Source: UBA6059 sp040219045
Lineage (GTDB): Bacteria > Bacteroidota > Bacteroidia > Cytophagales > Cyclobacteriaceae
Direction of reading: 5' to 3'
Length of the DNA: 64,000 nucleotides
NCBI GenBank assembly: GCA_965229505.1
Contig: OZ245881.1
Span: 1,798,001 to 1,862,000 of the forward strand
Part shown: one piece after another, positions 9,035-18,718 of the stretch
How positions within the stretch are numbered: the first letter of the stretch is position 1
How the letters are laid out: each line of letters opens with the position of its first letter
The notes under the pieces: generated by a model
What the model was told of the DNA's origin: nothing
The model's database searches: none
The model's input: only the letters and a program-made list of their open reading frames with translations
Made by a program: the position numbers and the translations under genes

Positions 9035-10573
9035 ATGAAAACCGTAGCATACATCATTTGTTTCTTGACACTGAGTTTACCTCTGTCTTCTCAGGACTTA
9101 GGTCTCGGAAAACTCGACTTTCCTAACTCTGGATCGGAGGCAGCTCAACCTGCCTTTGTCAGAGGCATGTTGCTTCTACACAGCTTTGAATTTGACGATG
9201 CTGGCGAAGCTTTCAGGGAAGCGCAAAAGATCGATCCCAATTTTGCGCTAGCCTACTGGGGAGAAGCAATGAGCTACAATCACCCATTGTGGTTTAGACA
9301 ATATAAAGATGAAGCCTTAGAAGCACTTGGCAGACTTGCTCCCTATGAAGAAAACAGAATAAACAAGGCACAGCTGCCCATAGAAAAAGACTTGATGCGT
9401 GCTGTCCATGTGTTATACGCCGATGGCGAAAAAGAGGCTAACGACGATAGTTATGCTGCATACATGGCTGAGTTGTACGAGAAATATCCTGATCATCTCG
9501 AGATTATTTCATTTTATGGCCTGGCCCTGATGGGCACAAGCCATGAGGGTAGAGACTATGATACTTACCAGAAAGCTGGTGAAATCATTGCAAAGGTCTA
9601 TGCTAAGAATCCGCAGCACCCGGGAGCACTACACTATTACATTCATGCTTATGACGATCCTTACTCGGCCCCAAAGGCCCTGGATGCTGCTAAAAGATAT
9701 TCCAAGGTTGCACCGGAAGCGTCTCATGCGCTCCATATGCCCACACACATTTTTGTTGCCATGGGGATGTGGGATGAAGTAGTGGCTGGGAATATAGATA
9801 GCTGGGAAGCTTCAGAATCAAGAAGATTGAGGAAGGACTTGACATTGCAGGATCGTGGGTATCACGCTTTCCATTGGCTGGAGTACGGTTTGCTTCAGCA
9901 AAAGAATTTTGACCAGGCCAGAGTGGTTCTGGACTCTATGGTTTCCGATACAGAAGTGCTACCCTCGAAGCGCCTGCGCCAGCATTTGGCTATGATGCAG
10001 TCAGGATACATCATCGAATCTGAGCAATGGAAGTCTGATGTTTGTGATATAGAAGTTGACTACACGATAGTAGGCAAAGGCATACGAGCAGCCAACAAAT
10101 TTGCCAAGGGGATGGCCAGTATCAAGAGAGGTGATGTGGAGTATGCACGTACTATGCTAAAGGAGATGATAGAGGAGAGGATTCTTGAAGAGCCGATAAG
10201 GGTCGATGAGGACATGAGCGTCTGCCATTCTGTTGGGGGTAAGTATTACGATGAGCTGGAGCTCGATTCGAAAGTAGCAGCTATCATTGAGTCTGAGTTA
10301 GAGGCTCTTATCCTGATGACAGAGAATCGTAAGGAAGAAGCTTACGCACTCCTTGATCAGGCTACTGAAGCAGAGTCTCAGCTCCCTCTTGCTTATGGCC
10401 CACCGGATATTGTCAAGCCATCACACGAACTATACGGTGAAATACTTTTACTCCAGGGTAATCCCGGTAAAGCTAAGGAGATGTTTGAAGAAGCACTAAA
10501 GCGCGCTCCAAACCGAAGGCTTTCTGTGCGCGGGCTTAAGATGAGTCAAAGCATGGCGAAGGACTCAGAGTAG
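9035..10573 (+). CDS. Secreted TPR-repeat protein
   Basis: 512 residues from ATG 9035; a TTG two codons earlier is less likely. Residues 1-20 (MKTVAYIICFLTLSLPLSSQ) form a signal peptide, so the product is periplasmic or outer-membrane-associated. Tetratricopeptide-like helices are seen at about 40-80 (FEFDDAGEAFREAQKIDPN, FALAYWGEAMSYNHPLW), near 180-215 and at the C-terminus (GEILLLQGNPGKAKEMFEEALKRAPN). The middle part, with ALHYYIHAYDDP and HALHMPTHIFVAMG, is conserved in a set of bacterial TPR proteins of unknown function. No enzymatic motif is evident. The gene appears monocistronic and ends 10 bp from the convergent LytTR gene. Confidence 0.82.
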   Translation: MKTVAYIICFLTLSLPLSSQDLGLGKLDFPNSGSEAAQPAFVRGMLLLHSFEFDDAGEAFREAQKIDPNFALAYWGEAMSYNHPLWFRQYKDEALEALGRLAPYEENRINKAQLPIEKDLMRAVHVLYADGEKEANDDSYAAYMAELYEKYPDHLEIISFYGLALMGTSHEGRDYDTYQKAGEIIAKVYAKNPQHPGALHYYIHAYDDPYSAPKALDAAKRYSKVAPEASHALHMPTHIFVAMGMWDEVVAGNIDSWEASESRRLRKDLTLQDRGYHAFHWLEYGLLQQKNFDQARVVLDSMVSDTEVLPSKRLRQHLAMMQSGYIIESEQWKSDVCDIEVDYTIVGKGIRAANKFAKGMASIKRGDVEYARTMLKEMIEERILEEPIRVDEDMSVCHSVGGKYYDELELDSKVAAIIESELEALILMTENRKEEAYALLDQATEAESQLPLAYGPPDIVKPSHELYGEILLLQGNPGKAKEMFEEALKRAPNRRLSVRGLKMSQSMAKDSE

Positions 10574-10583
10574 CCAATTGTAT

Positions 10584-11309
10584 CTATAGAAGTTTCCGCT
10601 CTCGCAAGTACGCAAAGAAGCCCTCCTTGTAGGTGTCGCTAACGGGAACTATCTGATCACCGATGTGTATTTCACCTTTTTCAATGAGCGTAATTCTGGT
10701 AATCGGTACCAAATAACTCTTGTGGACTCTAAAAAAGGAATTAGCTGGCAGCATTTCCTGCAATTTAGCAAAGCTCATTAGGGTCATAACCGGCCCATCA
10801 TCGGTGTGGATTCTGAGGTAATCCTTCATACCCTCCACATATTTGATGCGGTCCAGCTTGATTTGCTGCAGCTTATATTCCGTTTTGACGAAAATGAAGT
10901 CTGTAGGATTCTTATCACTATCCGGTGAAGATGATTGATTTCCGGTAGGGCCCTGAGCCGATTGATAAACCTTGGTAACGGCTTTCAAAAACCTTTCAAA
11001 GGAAATTGGTTTGAGCAGATAGTCTGTCACTTCCAATTCATAACTCTCCAGCGCATACTCACTGTAGGCTGTGGTCAGGATCACTTTTGGCTTTCGCTTA
11101 AGCACATTCAGCAATTGGATACCTGTAAGTCCTGGCATTTGGACATCCAGAAAAACAAGGTCTACATTTTCCTGTTGAAGATGCTCCATCGCTGATAGGC
11201 CGTCACCAAAAGTCGCCTGACATTCCAAAAAAGGCACCCTCGAGACATAGTCAGCTATTTTCTCTGCCGCCAAAGGCTCGTCATCAACAACTATGCAAGT
11301 TATCTTCAT
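10584..11309 (-). CDS. LytTR family response regulator
   Basis: 241 residues. The receiver domain (about 1-115) has the acidic pair DD at 9-10, phosphoacceptor Asp55 in LVFLDVQMPG, Thr near 79 (VILTTAYSEYAL) and Lys in LKPISFERF. After a Ser/Pro/Asp-rich linker (120-135), a LytTR DNA-binding domain fills 138-241 with the family's KTEYKLQQIKLDRIKYVEG and RVHKSYLVPI. It overlaps the upstream sensor gene by 4 bp (ATGA), so the two form one phosphorelay. Such pairs in Bacteroidota often regulate neighbouring transport genes; here the divergent ABC/M1 operon is the obvious candidate, but this is inference. Confidence 0.92.
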   Translation of the reverse strand: MKITCIVVDDEPLAAEKIADYVSRVPFLECQATFGDGLSAMEHLQQENVDLVFLDVQMPGLTGIQLLNVLKRKPKVILTTAYSEYALESYELEVTDYLLKPISFERFLKAVTKVYQSAQGPTGNQSSSPDSDKNPTDFIFVKTEYKLQQIKLDRIKYVEGMKDYLRIHTDDGPVMTLMSFAKLQEMLPANSFFRVHKSYLVPITRITLIEKGEIHIGDQIVPVSDTYKEGFFAYLRERKLL

Positions 11310-12352
11310 GGATTCAGTCTCAGCTCGACCACAAATTGGCCATTTTTCCGGGTTATCTCCAAACTGTGCCTGTCAGGGTAGAGTAATTCGAGCCGTCTTC
11401 TTACGTTGCTCAGGCCTACCCCCCCGGCTTTATCCTTATGATCGACCTTGACCGGATCATATTGATTGGTCGTCTTAAATACCAGTTCCTCGGCACTTCC
11501 CGATAGGTTTACTTGCACATTGAATGTCCCCTCGGACCAGTGGCCATGCTTGAAAGCATTCTCCACAAAAGGAATGAAAAGCATCGGAGCAACTTTAAGT
11601 TGATCGGTCTCAACATTCACTGATAAGTGCACATCGTGATGCTTCAATCTCATCTTCTGTAGGTCTATAAAACTACGCAGATGCTGAATCTCCTGACTCA
11701 GTCGCACCACATCGGCATTGGCATCATAGAGCATATACCGCATCAGCTCCGACAGCTTAACGATGGCGTCAGAAGCCTGTGGTGCTACCTTGTAGACCAT
11801 GCTGTCAATATTGTTTAAGGTGTTGAATAAAAAATGAGGGTTGATCTGGTTGCGCAGCAGCGCCAATTCACTCTGAAGATTCTGCGACTCAAGCTCCATC
11901 TGTCGTTTGTAATTGCGAAACCAGTCTACCGTGAACCTCACAAATACAGCTAACGGAATAAAGAAAAATGGTGTGAAAAACCTCCTCAGGTACTCGACCA
12001 TCAAACCGGTATAAGGTGCTATTGGGTGGCTCTTATCATGATCTACATCTACGACGATGACGGCCAGTGATTGAACACCAATCAAGGTGTCCCAGCCGTA
12101 TTTAGCGATTGGATACAAGAATAAAATACTGATGGTCCAGGCCCAGAAGACTCGGTTCTTCCTCCCCAGATATTCGGGTACGAACTTGTAATAATAGCTG
12201 TAAAATATCGTCAAATAGGACGCCAGTGTCATTGGCAGCCACACATAGTAATCCTGAGCTCCTACATGCTTTGGAAGGTTGTACATGATATGAGTGAGCA
12301 ATACCAAAAACAACCACGGCAAAACATGTAAGCCAATCTTCTTCCAGTTCAT
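11306..12352 (-). CDS. LytS/YehU-type sensor histidine kinase
   Basis: 348 residues. Four membrane helices (about 7-25, 36-56, 68-83, 122-142) form a small sensor without a large extracellular domain. A coiled segment (145-165) leads into the His_kinase box LRNQINPHFLFNTLNNID with phosphoacceptor His173, and the GHKL ATPase domain follows with FIPFVENAFKHG and GGVGLSNVRRRLELLY. It partners the LytTR regulator whose start overlaps its stop. The 270-bp divergent region to the ABC operon carries two inverted repeats (12436-12454, 12591-12600). Confidence 0.92.
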   Translation of the reverse strand: MNWKKIGLHVLPWLFLVLLTHIMYNLPKHVGAQDYYVWLPMTLASYLTIFYSYYYKFVPEYLGRKNRVFWAWTISILFLYPIAKYGWDTLIGVQSLAVIVVDVDHDKSHPIAPYTGLMVEYLRRFFTPFFFIPLAVFVRFTVDWFRNYKRQMELESQNLQSELALLRNQINPHFLFNTLNNIDSMVYKVAPQASDAIVKLSELMRYMLYDANADVVRLSQEIQHLRSFIDLQKMRLKHHDVHLSVNVETDQLKVAPMLFIPFVENAFKHGHWSEGTFNVQVNLSGSAEELVFKTTNQYDPVKVDHKDKAGGVGLSNVRRRLELLYPDRHSLEITRKNGQFVVELRLNP

Positions 12353-12435
12353 ATCCCAAACATCTCTGTTTCTGGCAGCATCTCAAGATGATTCCTCGGC
12401 TAATATACGTTTCTTGGTATTCTATCGATGAACCG

Positions 12436-12454
12436 GGTGGTCACCTCGACCACC
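12436..12454. promoter_or_regulatory. Perfect 7-bp hairpin in divergent LytS / ABC region
   Basis: GGTGGTC-ACCTC-GACCACC, a perfect inverted repeat in the 270-bp intergenic region (12353-12622). It is not followed by a T-run on either strand, so it is more likely a protein site or RNA leader structure than a terminator. LytTR regulators generally bind direct repeats, so it need not be the site of the adjacent regulator. Confidence 0.3.
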
Positions 12455-12590
12455 AATACATCCCGACAATCAGAGGAGTCGCATAGATGATCCTACAATT
12501 GGTCTATTAATGGTATCTCCTATCGGAAAAAGGATGTTTATTCGATTGTAATAAATCCTCGTTGCGAGATACTAACATCAAAGTGCCATC

Positions 12591-12600
12591 GCACATGTGC
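12591..12600. promoter_or_regulatory. 10-bp palindrome upstream of the ABC ATPase gene
   Basis: GCACATGTGC, a perfect palindrome 22 bp before the ATG at 12623. Its place between likely promoter and start fits an operator; no regulator can be assigned. Confidence 0.3.
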
Positions 12601-12622
12601 TGATCAAAACTCAAATATCAAT

Positions 12623-13513
12623 ATGGAACTAACGATTAAAAACCTTTCGAAAACCTATGGGAATGGTGTCCATGCCCTCAAAGGCATTGACCTCAACATT
12701 GGTACTGGTATGTTTGGCCTGCTGGGCCCTAACGGTGCAGGCAAGTCTAGCCTTATGCGCACCATCGCCACCCTGCAAGAGCCTGACACGGGCAGCATTA
12801 CTTTTGGCGATATAGATGTGCTCACCCAAAAAGATGATGTGCGGAGAATCCTTGGCTACTTACCGCAAGAATTTGGTGTTTATCCAAAGGTGCCCGCTGA
12901 TGTGCTACTAGATCACCTTGCCGTACTCAAGGGGATTTCCAATAGGAAAGAACGTAAAGCGCTCGTAGAGGCGTTGCTCCATAAAACCAATCTCTGGGAA
13001 GCCCGAAAGAAGAATCTTGGGGGATACTCCGGGGGTATGAAACAGCGATTTGGGATAGCCCAAGCGCTACTGTCAGCCCCAAGGCTGATCATCGTTGATG
13101 AGCCTACTGCTGGTCTCGATCCTGCCGAGCGCAATCGCTTCCTCAATCTCTTATCAGAACTGGGAGAGAACACAGTGGTAATTCTATCCACGCATATTGT
13201 GGAAGATGTGAAAGAGCTATGCACGGATATGGCTATTATCAATCAAGGTGAGGTGGTGCTAAAAGGCAATCCACTTCAGACCATCGACTCTATTCAGGGT
13301 AAGGTATGGTCCAAAACGATAGACAAATCAGAGCTGGAAAATTACAAACAAGAGTATGCGGTGATCTCGGAGCGGTTGATCGCCGGTAGGCCTGAGATAC
13401 ATGTCTATGCTGACGCTCGTCCTGACGATAGTTTCAGCGATGTGCAGGCAGATTTAGAGGATGTCTACTTCTCTAAAATTTTTGGAGTTCAGGAAGTAGA
13501 GGCACTAGCTTAA
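12623..13513 (+). CDS. ABC transporter ATP-binding protein
   Basis: 296 residues. Walker A GPNGAGKSS (35-43), Q-loop LPQEFGV (80-86), signature YSGGMKQ (135-141), Walker B RLIIVDEP (154-161) and switch His in STHIVEDV are all present, so the ATPase should be active. The last 80 residues form the usual DrrA/CcmA-like C-terminal extension. It belongs to the single-domain exporters that energise a separate permease; the partner is the permease/M1 fusion 13 bp downstream. The pair is likely an exporter or regulated complex at the inner membrane. Confidence 0.93.
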   Translation: MELTIKNLSKTYGNGVHALKGIDLNIGTGMFGLLGPNGAGKSSLMRTIATLQEPDTGSITFGDIDVLTQKDDVRRILGYLPQEFGVYPKVPADVLLDHLAVLKGISNRKERKALVEALLHKTNLWEARKKNLGGYSGGMKQRFGIAQALLSAPRLIIVDEPTAGLDPAERNRFLNLLSELGENTVVILSTHIVEDVKELCTDMAIINQGEVVLKGNPLQTIDSIQGKVWSKTIDKSELENYKQEYAVISERLIAGRPEIHVYADARPDDSFSDVQADLEDVYFSKIFGVQEVEALA

Positions 13514-13515
13514 TC

Positions 13516-13521
13516 GGGAGG
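13516..13521 (+). promoter_or_regulatory. Strong Shine-Dalgarno site of the permease/M1 fusion gene
   Basis: GGGAGG lies 5 bp before ATG 13527, in the 13-bp gap after the ATPase gene. Most genes in the window lack such a site, so its presence fixes the start and suggests efficient translation. Confidence 0.6.
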
Positions 13522-13526
13522 TAACT

Positions 13527-16500
13527 ATGTGGTATGAAATACTAAAATTCGAACTACAGTATAGGAAGAAGCGCCCCGCTACTTATCTGTACTTCCTGAT
13601 CCTGTTCCTTATATCATTTCTCGCTATCTCTACGGACACTGTGAGGATAGGTGGAGGTGCCGGCCTGGTAAAAGAAAATGCCCCAACGACCATCGCCTTT
13701 ATGATGGTCATTATTTCTGCTTTCTTCATGATGATCACCTCGGCCATTATGGGTGTGGGTGTACTTCGCGACTTTGAGTTTAAGACCGAGTCAATGATGT
13801 TCGTCAACCCCATCTCAAAGAAAGATTATCTACTTGGACGATTCCTGGGCTCATTGATCATTTTGATTTTCGCCTTCTCGGGATCACTCTTCGGTTTCAT
13901 CATGGGAGAATTCATGCCCTGGCGAGATGCGGATAAGCTGCTGCCATTCAACCTGTGGAACTACCTTCAGCCATTTCTGACCCTGGTCATCCCCAATCTC
14001 ATTTTTAGTGGCATCATCTTCTTTATCTTGGGCGCGCTATCGCGAAAAATGGTGGTGGTCTACTCCAGCTGGATTTTTCTCTTTGTTTTTTATCAGGTTG
14101 GTGTTAACATGACTTCCGAATTGGAGGATCAGACAATTGCCTCCATCATTGATCCCTTTGCCTTGAACACCGTCCAGATCACCACTCAATACTGGACAGT
14201 AGCCGAGCAAAACAGTCAGGTAGTACCGCTATCGGGAAATGTGCTGCTCAACAGGATCCTCTGGTTAGCCCTTGGCCTTATCATAGGTATAGCAGGCTAT
14301 TTTTCGTTCAGCTTCAACGTGGTGAGAAATAGCTGGTTCAAGCGAAAAACCACCAAGAGTAAAGAAATCACCAATACACAAATCACCATACCGAAAGCTG
14401 CGATGAGCTTTGGGTTGGGTACTTATTTCCGTCAGATGCGTATGCTCAGCTTGTTCTATTTCAAGCAGGTTTTCAAAGGTGTTCCATTCCAGGCGATGGT
14501 GCTATGTGGTATAGCGCTGATGGTGGTCAACTCCTTTTACGTTGGTGAAGTCTTCGGTACTTATACCTATCCTACGACTTACAGGATGCTTGAGCTTATC
14601 CAGGGCTTCAACCTTTTCTTTCTGATTATTCTGGTATCCTACACAGGAGAGCTCATCTGGAAAGAGCGTGAGGCAAATATCAATCTGATCTTTGATGCCA
14701 TGCCAATGCCAGATACCGTCAGCCTTGTTTCCAAGTTCGTAGGGTTGGTGCTGGTATACCTTGTGCTCCTAGCCGTATTGATTGTCACTGGTGTAGCCAT
14801 CCAGGCCGGAAATGGCTACTTCAACTTCGAGTTTGGAGTCTATTTCAGCAATCTCTATACAGACACGCTGTTCTTTCTTATTCTCTACACGCTGCTGGCA
14901 CTTTTCATTCAGGTATTGGTAAACAACAAGTTCCTTGGTTATGCATTGATGGTAGTGTTCTTTGTCGCTATGGCAGCATTGAGAAGCTGGGGAGTAGAGC
15001 ATGCGATGTTCAGCTTTGCAGCGGCTGACTTAGGCACCTATTCCGACATGAATGGATTTGGTCACTTTGTCCCCGGCTTCAGCTGGTTCAACCTTTATTG
15101 GTTTGGTTTAGCCATTCTGCTATTTGCCGTCTCAGTGGTATTTGCCGTTCGCGGTAGTGAGGCGGTCATGAAGGTGCGCTGGAGTGTAGGCAAGCTTCGA
15201 CTCACCCGCCCGATGGTGACATTTGCGATAGCGTCGTTCATGATCTTCGCCCTTTCTGGTTGCTACATTTTCTACAATACCAATGTGCTCAATGCTTACC
15301 AGAATAGTGATGATCGTAATGCAGACTTGGCACGATACGAGAAGACCCTTAAGAAGTATGAATACTTAGCTCAGCCTAAAGTGAAAGATGTAAGCATGAA
15401 GGTAGATCTGATGCCAAAGCAGCGCGATTACTTAGCGGAAGGTATCTATGTCATGAAGAATGAGCACAATGAGCCCATTTGGGACATCCACATACAGCTC
15501 AACCCTCAGCCTAATTTCAGTTATGAATATGTGCGATTTGATCAGGAGGCTATCCTCAAGGAGGAATTTGAAGATTTTGGGTACATGATCTATGAGCTTC
15601 AAGCGCCTTTGAATCCAGGAGACTCGATCAGCTTTGAATTCAAGACCAAGTTCGAGACCCGTGGATTTGAAGAGAGCGGAGGCAGCACCAATGTGGTGTA
15701 CAATGGCACCTTTTTCAACAACTTCGACTTTCCCGGCATTGGCTACAACTCCGGTGCTGAGCTAAGCTCAGATGATGATCGAGAGGAGAATGGGTTGGAG
15801 CCCAAAGACAGGCAGCTACCTCAGGATGACTCGCGCGGACTGGCAATGAACATCTTCGGTGATGACGCGCTCGGCGGTATCAACTTTGAGATTGTGATGA
15901 GCACTGATGTAGACCAGATTGCGATAGCTCCGGGCTACCTGCAGCGAGAGTGGGTAGAGGATGGAAGAAAGTACTTCCACTATAAGATGGACGTGCCGAT
16001 GGAGCCATTCTTCAACATGGTTTCTGCTAAGTATGAGGTGATGCGAGATAAAATGACCGTAGAGATGGATAGTTCAAGCCAGGAAATCGACCTGGAGATA
16101 TACTACCACGATGGTCATGAGTACAACCTTGGGAGCATGATGAAGTCCATGAAAAAGTCATTCAACTACTTTGCGAATGCCTTTAGCCCTTACCAATATC
16201 GGCAGATGCGAATCCTGGAGTTTCCCAGATATTCGACGTTTGCTCAATCCTTCGCCAACACGGTTCCGTTCTCGGAAGGTATTGGCTTTGTTCTCAAGAT
16301 CGATGATGAAGACGATGTGGATGTGGCGTACTATGTCACTGCACATGAGCTGGCGCACCAATGGTGGGGTCATCAGATCATCGGGGCAAATGTACAAGGG
16401 TCTACAATGCTAATCGAGACATTAGCACAATACTCAGCTTTGATGGTCATGAAAGCAGAATATCCTCAGGAGCACATGCAGCGGTTCTTAAAGCAGGAGC

Positions 16501-17141
16501 TGGATCGATATTTATCCGGTCGGTCAACAGAGCAGAAAAAGGAGCTCCCACTGCAGTATGTTGAGAATCAGGCTTATATCCATTACGGCAAAGGTGCGGT
16601 CAACATGTACGCTTTCCAGGACTACATCGGTGAGGAAAATGTCAATGCAGCACTGAAAAGGTTCATCGCTGACTGGCGGGATTATGACAATAATGGTCGA
16701 TATCCTACCTCCACTGATTTGCTGGGCTATTTCCGTGAGGTCACACCTGACTCGATGCAATATTTAGTCGCTGATCTATTTGAGAAGATTACGCTCTTTG
16801 AAAACAAGACGGACATGGCCACCTATCAGGAAGTTGGTGACAAGTATAAGGTGAACCTTGAAGTCAGTGCCAAAAAATTTGAGGCGGATAGCATAGGTAA
16901 TGAAATAGAGGTTGCTCTTGATGATTGGGTAGACATTGGCGTCTATACTAATGGGTCAAATGGTAAAGACAGTCTGATCTACCTACAAAAGCATCAAATT
17001 TTAGATAGCCAATCTACTTTTGAAATAGAGGTGGGCACAGTTCCGAGCAAAGCCGGCATTGATCCAATCAATAAACTTATTGATCGAAACCCGAACGATA
17101 ATATTAAATCAGTAAGCCTCAATGAAGAATTGAGTTCATAA
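13527..17141 (+). CDS. ABC-2 type permease fused to M1 family aminopeptidase domain
   Basis: 1204 residues. The first half has about a dozen membrane helices in two ABC-2-like sets (20-270 and 310-590). The C-terminal half (about 620-1180) faces the periplasm and resembles M1 peptidases: HELAHQWWGHQ at 940-950 gives the zinc-binding His940/His944 and catalytic Glu941, and Glu964 in MLIETLAQYSA is the third ligand. The spacing from the second His to Glu is 19 intervening residues, one more than the usual 18. The GxMEN exopeptidase motif was not seen. Such permease/peptidase fusions occur in Bacteroidota, and the upstream ATPase is its partner. The substrate is unknown; export or processing of peptides is a reasonable guess. 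Confidence 0.9.
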   Translation: MWYEILKFELQYRKKRPATYLYFLILFLISFLAISTDTVRIGGGAGLVKENAPTTIAFMMVIISAFFMMITSAIMGVGVLRDFEFKTESMMFVNPISKKDYLLGRFLGSLIILIFAFSGSLFGFIMGEFMPWRDADKLLPFNLWNYLQPFLTLVIPNLIFSGIIFFILGALSRKMVVVYSSWIFLFVFYQVGVNMTSELEDQTIASIIDPFALNTVQITTQYWTVAEQNSQVVPLSGNVLLNRILWLALGLIIGIAGYFSFSFNVVRNSWFKRKTTKSKEITNTQITIPKAAMSFGLGTYFRQMRMLSLFYFKQVFKGVPFQAMVLCGIALMVVNSFYVGEVFGTYTYPTTYRMLELIQGFNLFFLIILVSYTGELIWKEREANINLIFDAMPMPDTVSLVSKFVGLVLVYLVLLAVLIVTGVAIQAGNGYFNFEFGVYFSNLYTDTLFFLILYTLLALFIQVLVNNKFLGYALMVVFFVAMAALRSWGVEHAMFSFAAADLGTYSDMNGFGHFVPGFSWFNLYWFGLAILLFAVSVVFAVRGSEAVMKVRWSVGKLRLTRPMVTFAIASFMIFALSGCYIFYNTNVLNAYQNSDDRNADLARYEKTLKKYEYLAQPKVKDVSMKVDLMPKQRDYLAEGIYVMKNEHNEPIWDIHIQLNPQPNFSYEYVRFDQEAILKEEFEDFGYMIYELQAPLNPGDSISFEFKTKFETRGFEESGGSTNVVYNGTFFNNFDFPGIGYNSGAELSSDDDREENGLEPKDRQLPQDDSRGLAMNIFGDDALGGINFEIVMSTDVDQIAIAPGYLQREWVEDGRKYFHYKMDVPMEPFFNMVSAKYEVMRDKMTVEMDSSSQEIDLEIYYHDGHEYNLGSMMKSMKKSFNYFANAFSPYQYRQMRILEFPRYSTFAQSFANTVPFSEGIGFVLKIDDEDDVDVAYYVTAHELAHQWWGHQIIGANVQGSTMLIETLAQYSALMVMKAEYPQEHMQRFLKQELDRYLSGRSTEQKKELPLQYVENQAYIHYGKGAVNMYAFQDYIGEENVNAALKRFIADWRDYDNNGRYPTSTDLLGYFREVTPDSMQYLVADLFEKITLFENKTDMATYQEVGDKYKVNLEVSAKKFEADSIGNEIEVALDDWVDIGVYTNGSNGKDSLIYLQKHQILDSQSTFEIEVGTVPSKAGIDPINKLIDRNPNDNIKSVSLNEELSS

Positions 17142-17164
17142 TAATTATTTCAAGTTCAAATAGT

Positions 17165-17202
17165 AAAACCCCGGAGGGTCACTTCGGGGTTTTCTGATTT
17201 TT
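17165..17202 (+). terminator. Rho-independent terminator after the ABC/M1 operon
   Basis: AAAACCCCG and CGGGGTTTT form a perfect 9-bp stem around an 11-nt loop, starting 24 bp after the stop codon, with further T-rich sequence (TTTTCTGATTTTT). It ends the ATPase-permease/M1 transcript. Confidence 0.85.
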
Positions 17203-17296
17203 AGCCAATAGTCAGGCGACCTACCCCTCAAATCCAGCGGAGACCATTGGCGGAGGGTGATAATTGTCTATTTTCATACCCTAAACCAACAAAGAC

Positions 17297-18718
17297 ATGA
17301 AGCAAATACTCCTATTTCTCCTCGTAGCTGGCCATTTCGCGCTAGCGCAAAAAGACAAACAACAGATGATGGCCAGCATAGAGGCCAAAAAAGACAGCTA
17401 TGCAGAACGAGCCATGCAGATCTGGGACTGGTCTGAAGTCGGCTATCAGGAAGAAAAGAGCTCTGAGAGCCTTCAAGAGCTCCTCAAGAGCCAGGGGTTT
17501 GAGGTAGAGGCAGGTGTTGCCGGAATACCTACCGCGTTTGTGGCTACCTATGGAAGCGGGTCACCGGTGATCGGGGTGTTGGGTGAGTATGATGCGCTAC
17601 CGGGCTTATCTCAGGCTGCCGTACCGGAAAAACAACCGAGAGAAGGTGTAGATGCCGGCCATGCATGTGGTCATCATCTGTTTGGTGTTGGGTCTGCAGC
17701 CGCTGCTATCGCAATGAAAGACTGGCTGAAGGACAACAAAAAATCAGGTACTGTAAAGTTCTTTGGCACCCCTGCAGAAGAGGGCGGTTCTGGTAAGGTC
17801 TATATGGTAAGGGCAGGTCTGTTTGATGATACCGATGTGGTCTTACAGTGGCACCCCGGGAGCGGGAATGGCACGGGCGCCACGTCTACTTTAGCCAACA
17901 AGACGGGTAAGTTCCGCTTCTATGGTGTATCAGCCCACGCAGCACAAGCGCCACACAGAGGGCGATCTGCTCTTGATGGCGTAGAAGCTATGAATAATAT
18001 GGTCAACATGATGCGGGAGCATGTAACAGACCCTACTCGGATTCATTATGTGATTACCCAGGGAGGTAGAGCCCCTAATGTGGTGCCTGACTTTGCAGAG
18101 GTCTACTATTATGTGCGTCACCCGGATGTCCAGGAAGTGAAGGATGTTTGGGATAGGATCGTTCTCGCCGCTGAGGGTGCTGCCATGGGCACAGAAACAC
18201 GCTATGAGCTGGAAGTAACGGGTGGCGTCTACAACATCTTGCCTAATGAAGTGCTTTCTAAGAAAATGCATGAAAACATGAAACTCGTTGGTGGCATTAG
18301 CTACACCGCCGAAGAGACGGCCTTTGCAGAGAAAATATCAGAATCACTCGGGCAATACAGTGTGCCGCTATCTACGGCCGAAGAAATTATGCCCTATGTA
18401 TCCGGTACAGTGGGTAGTGCCTCCACAGATGTAGGGGATGTCAGCTGGGCAGTGCCGACCGTAGGGATGAGGGCGGCTACCTGGGTGCCAGGTGTTGCGG
18501 CTCATTCATGGCAAGCAGTCGCCTGCGGCGGCACGACCATCGGCGTAAAAGGAATGATGGTAGCGGCCAAGTCCCTCGCCATCACCGGACTTGACCTCCT
18601 GACCGACCCAAAGCTCATCGAGGCTGCAAAAGCAGAATGGATGGCTAAGCGAGGTAGTGATTTCAAATATGAGGCACTTGTGGGAGATCGTGCTCCAGCA
18701 CTAGACTATCGCAAATAA
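17297..18718 (+). CDS. Secreted M20 amidohydrolase, AbgB-like
   Basis: 473 residues with a cleavable signal peptide (MKQILLFLLVAGHFALAQ). It matches the AbgB/p-aminobenzoyl-glutamate hydrolase branch of M20: GEYDALPGLSQ (about 95-105), HACGHHLFG (about 120-128) with metal-binding Cys/His, TPAEEGGSGK, QWHPG with His, and VSWAVPTVG/AAHSWQAVACGG near the end. Only one subunit gene is present, unlike E. coli abgAB, and it carries an export signal. The product probably cleaves N-acyl or aryl amides of amino acids outside the cytosol. Its stop overlaps the next start (TAATG), so it is co-translated with the DUF885 protein. Confidence 0.9.
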   Translation: MKQILLFLLVAGHFALAQKDKQQMMASIEAKKDSYAERAMQIWDWSEVGYQEEKSSESLQELLKSQGFEVEAGVAGIPTAFVATYGSGSPVIGVLGEYDALPGLSQAAVPEKQPREGVDAGHACGHHLFGVGSAAAAIAMKDWLKDNKKSGTVKFFGTPAEEGGSGKVYMVRAGLFDDTDVVLQWHPGSGNGTGATSTLANKTGKFRFYGVSAHAAQAPHRGRSALDGVEAMNNMVNMMREHVTDPTRIHYVITQGGRAPNVVPDFAEVYYYVRHPDVQEVKDVWDRIVLAAEGAAMGTETRYELEVTGGVYNILPNEVLSKKMHENMKLVGGISYTAEETAFAEKISESLGQYSVPLSTAEEIMPYVSGTVGSASTDVGDVSWAVPTVGMRAATWVPGVAAHSWQAVACGGTTIGVKGMMVAAKSLAITGLDLLTDPKLIEAAKAEWMAKRGSDFKYEALVGDRAPALDYRK

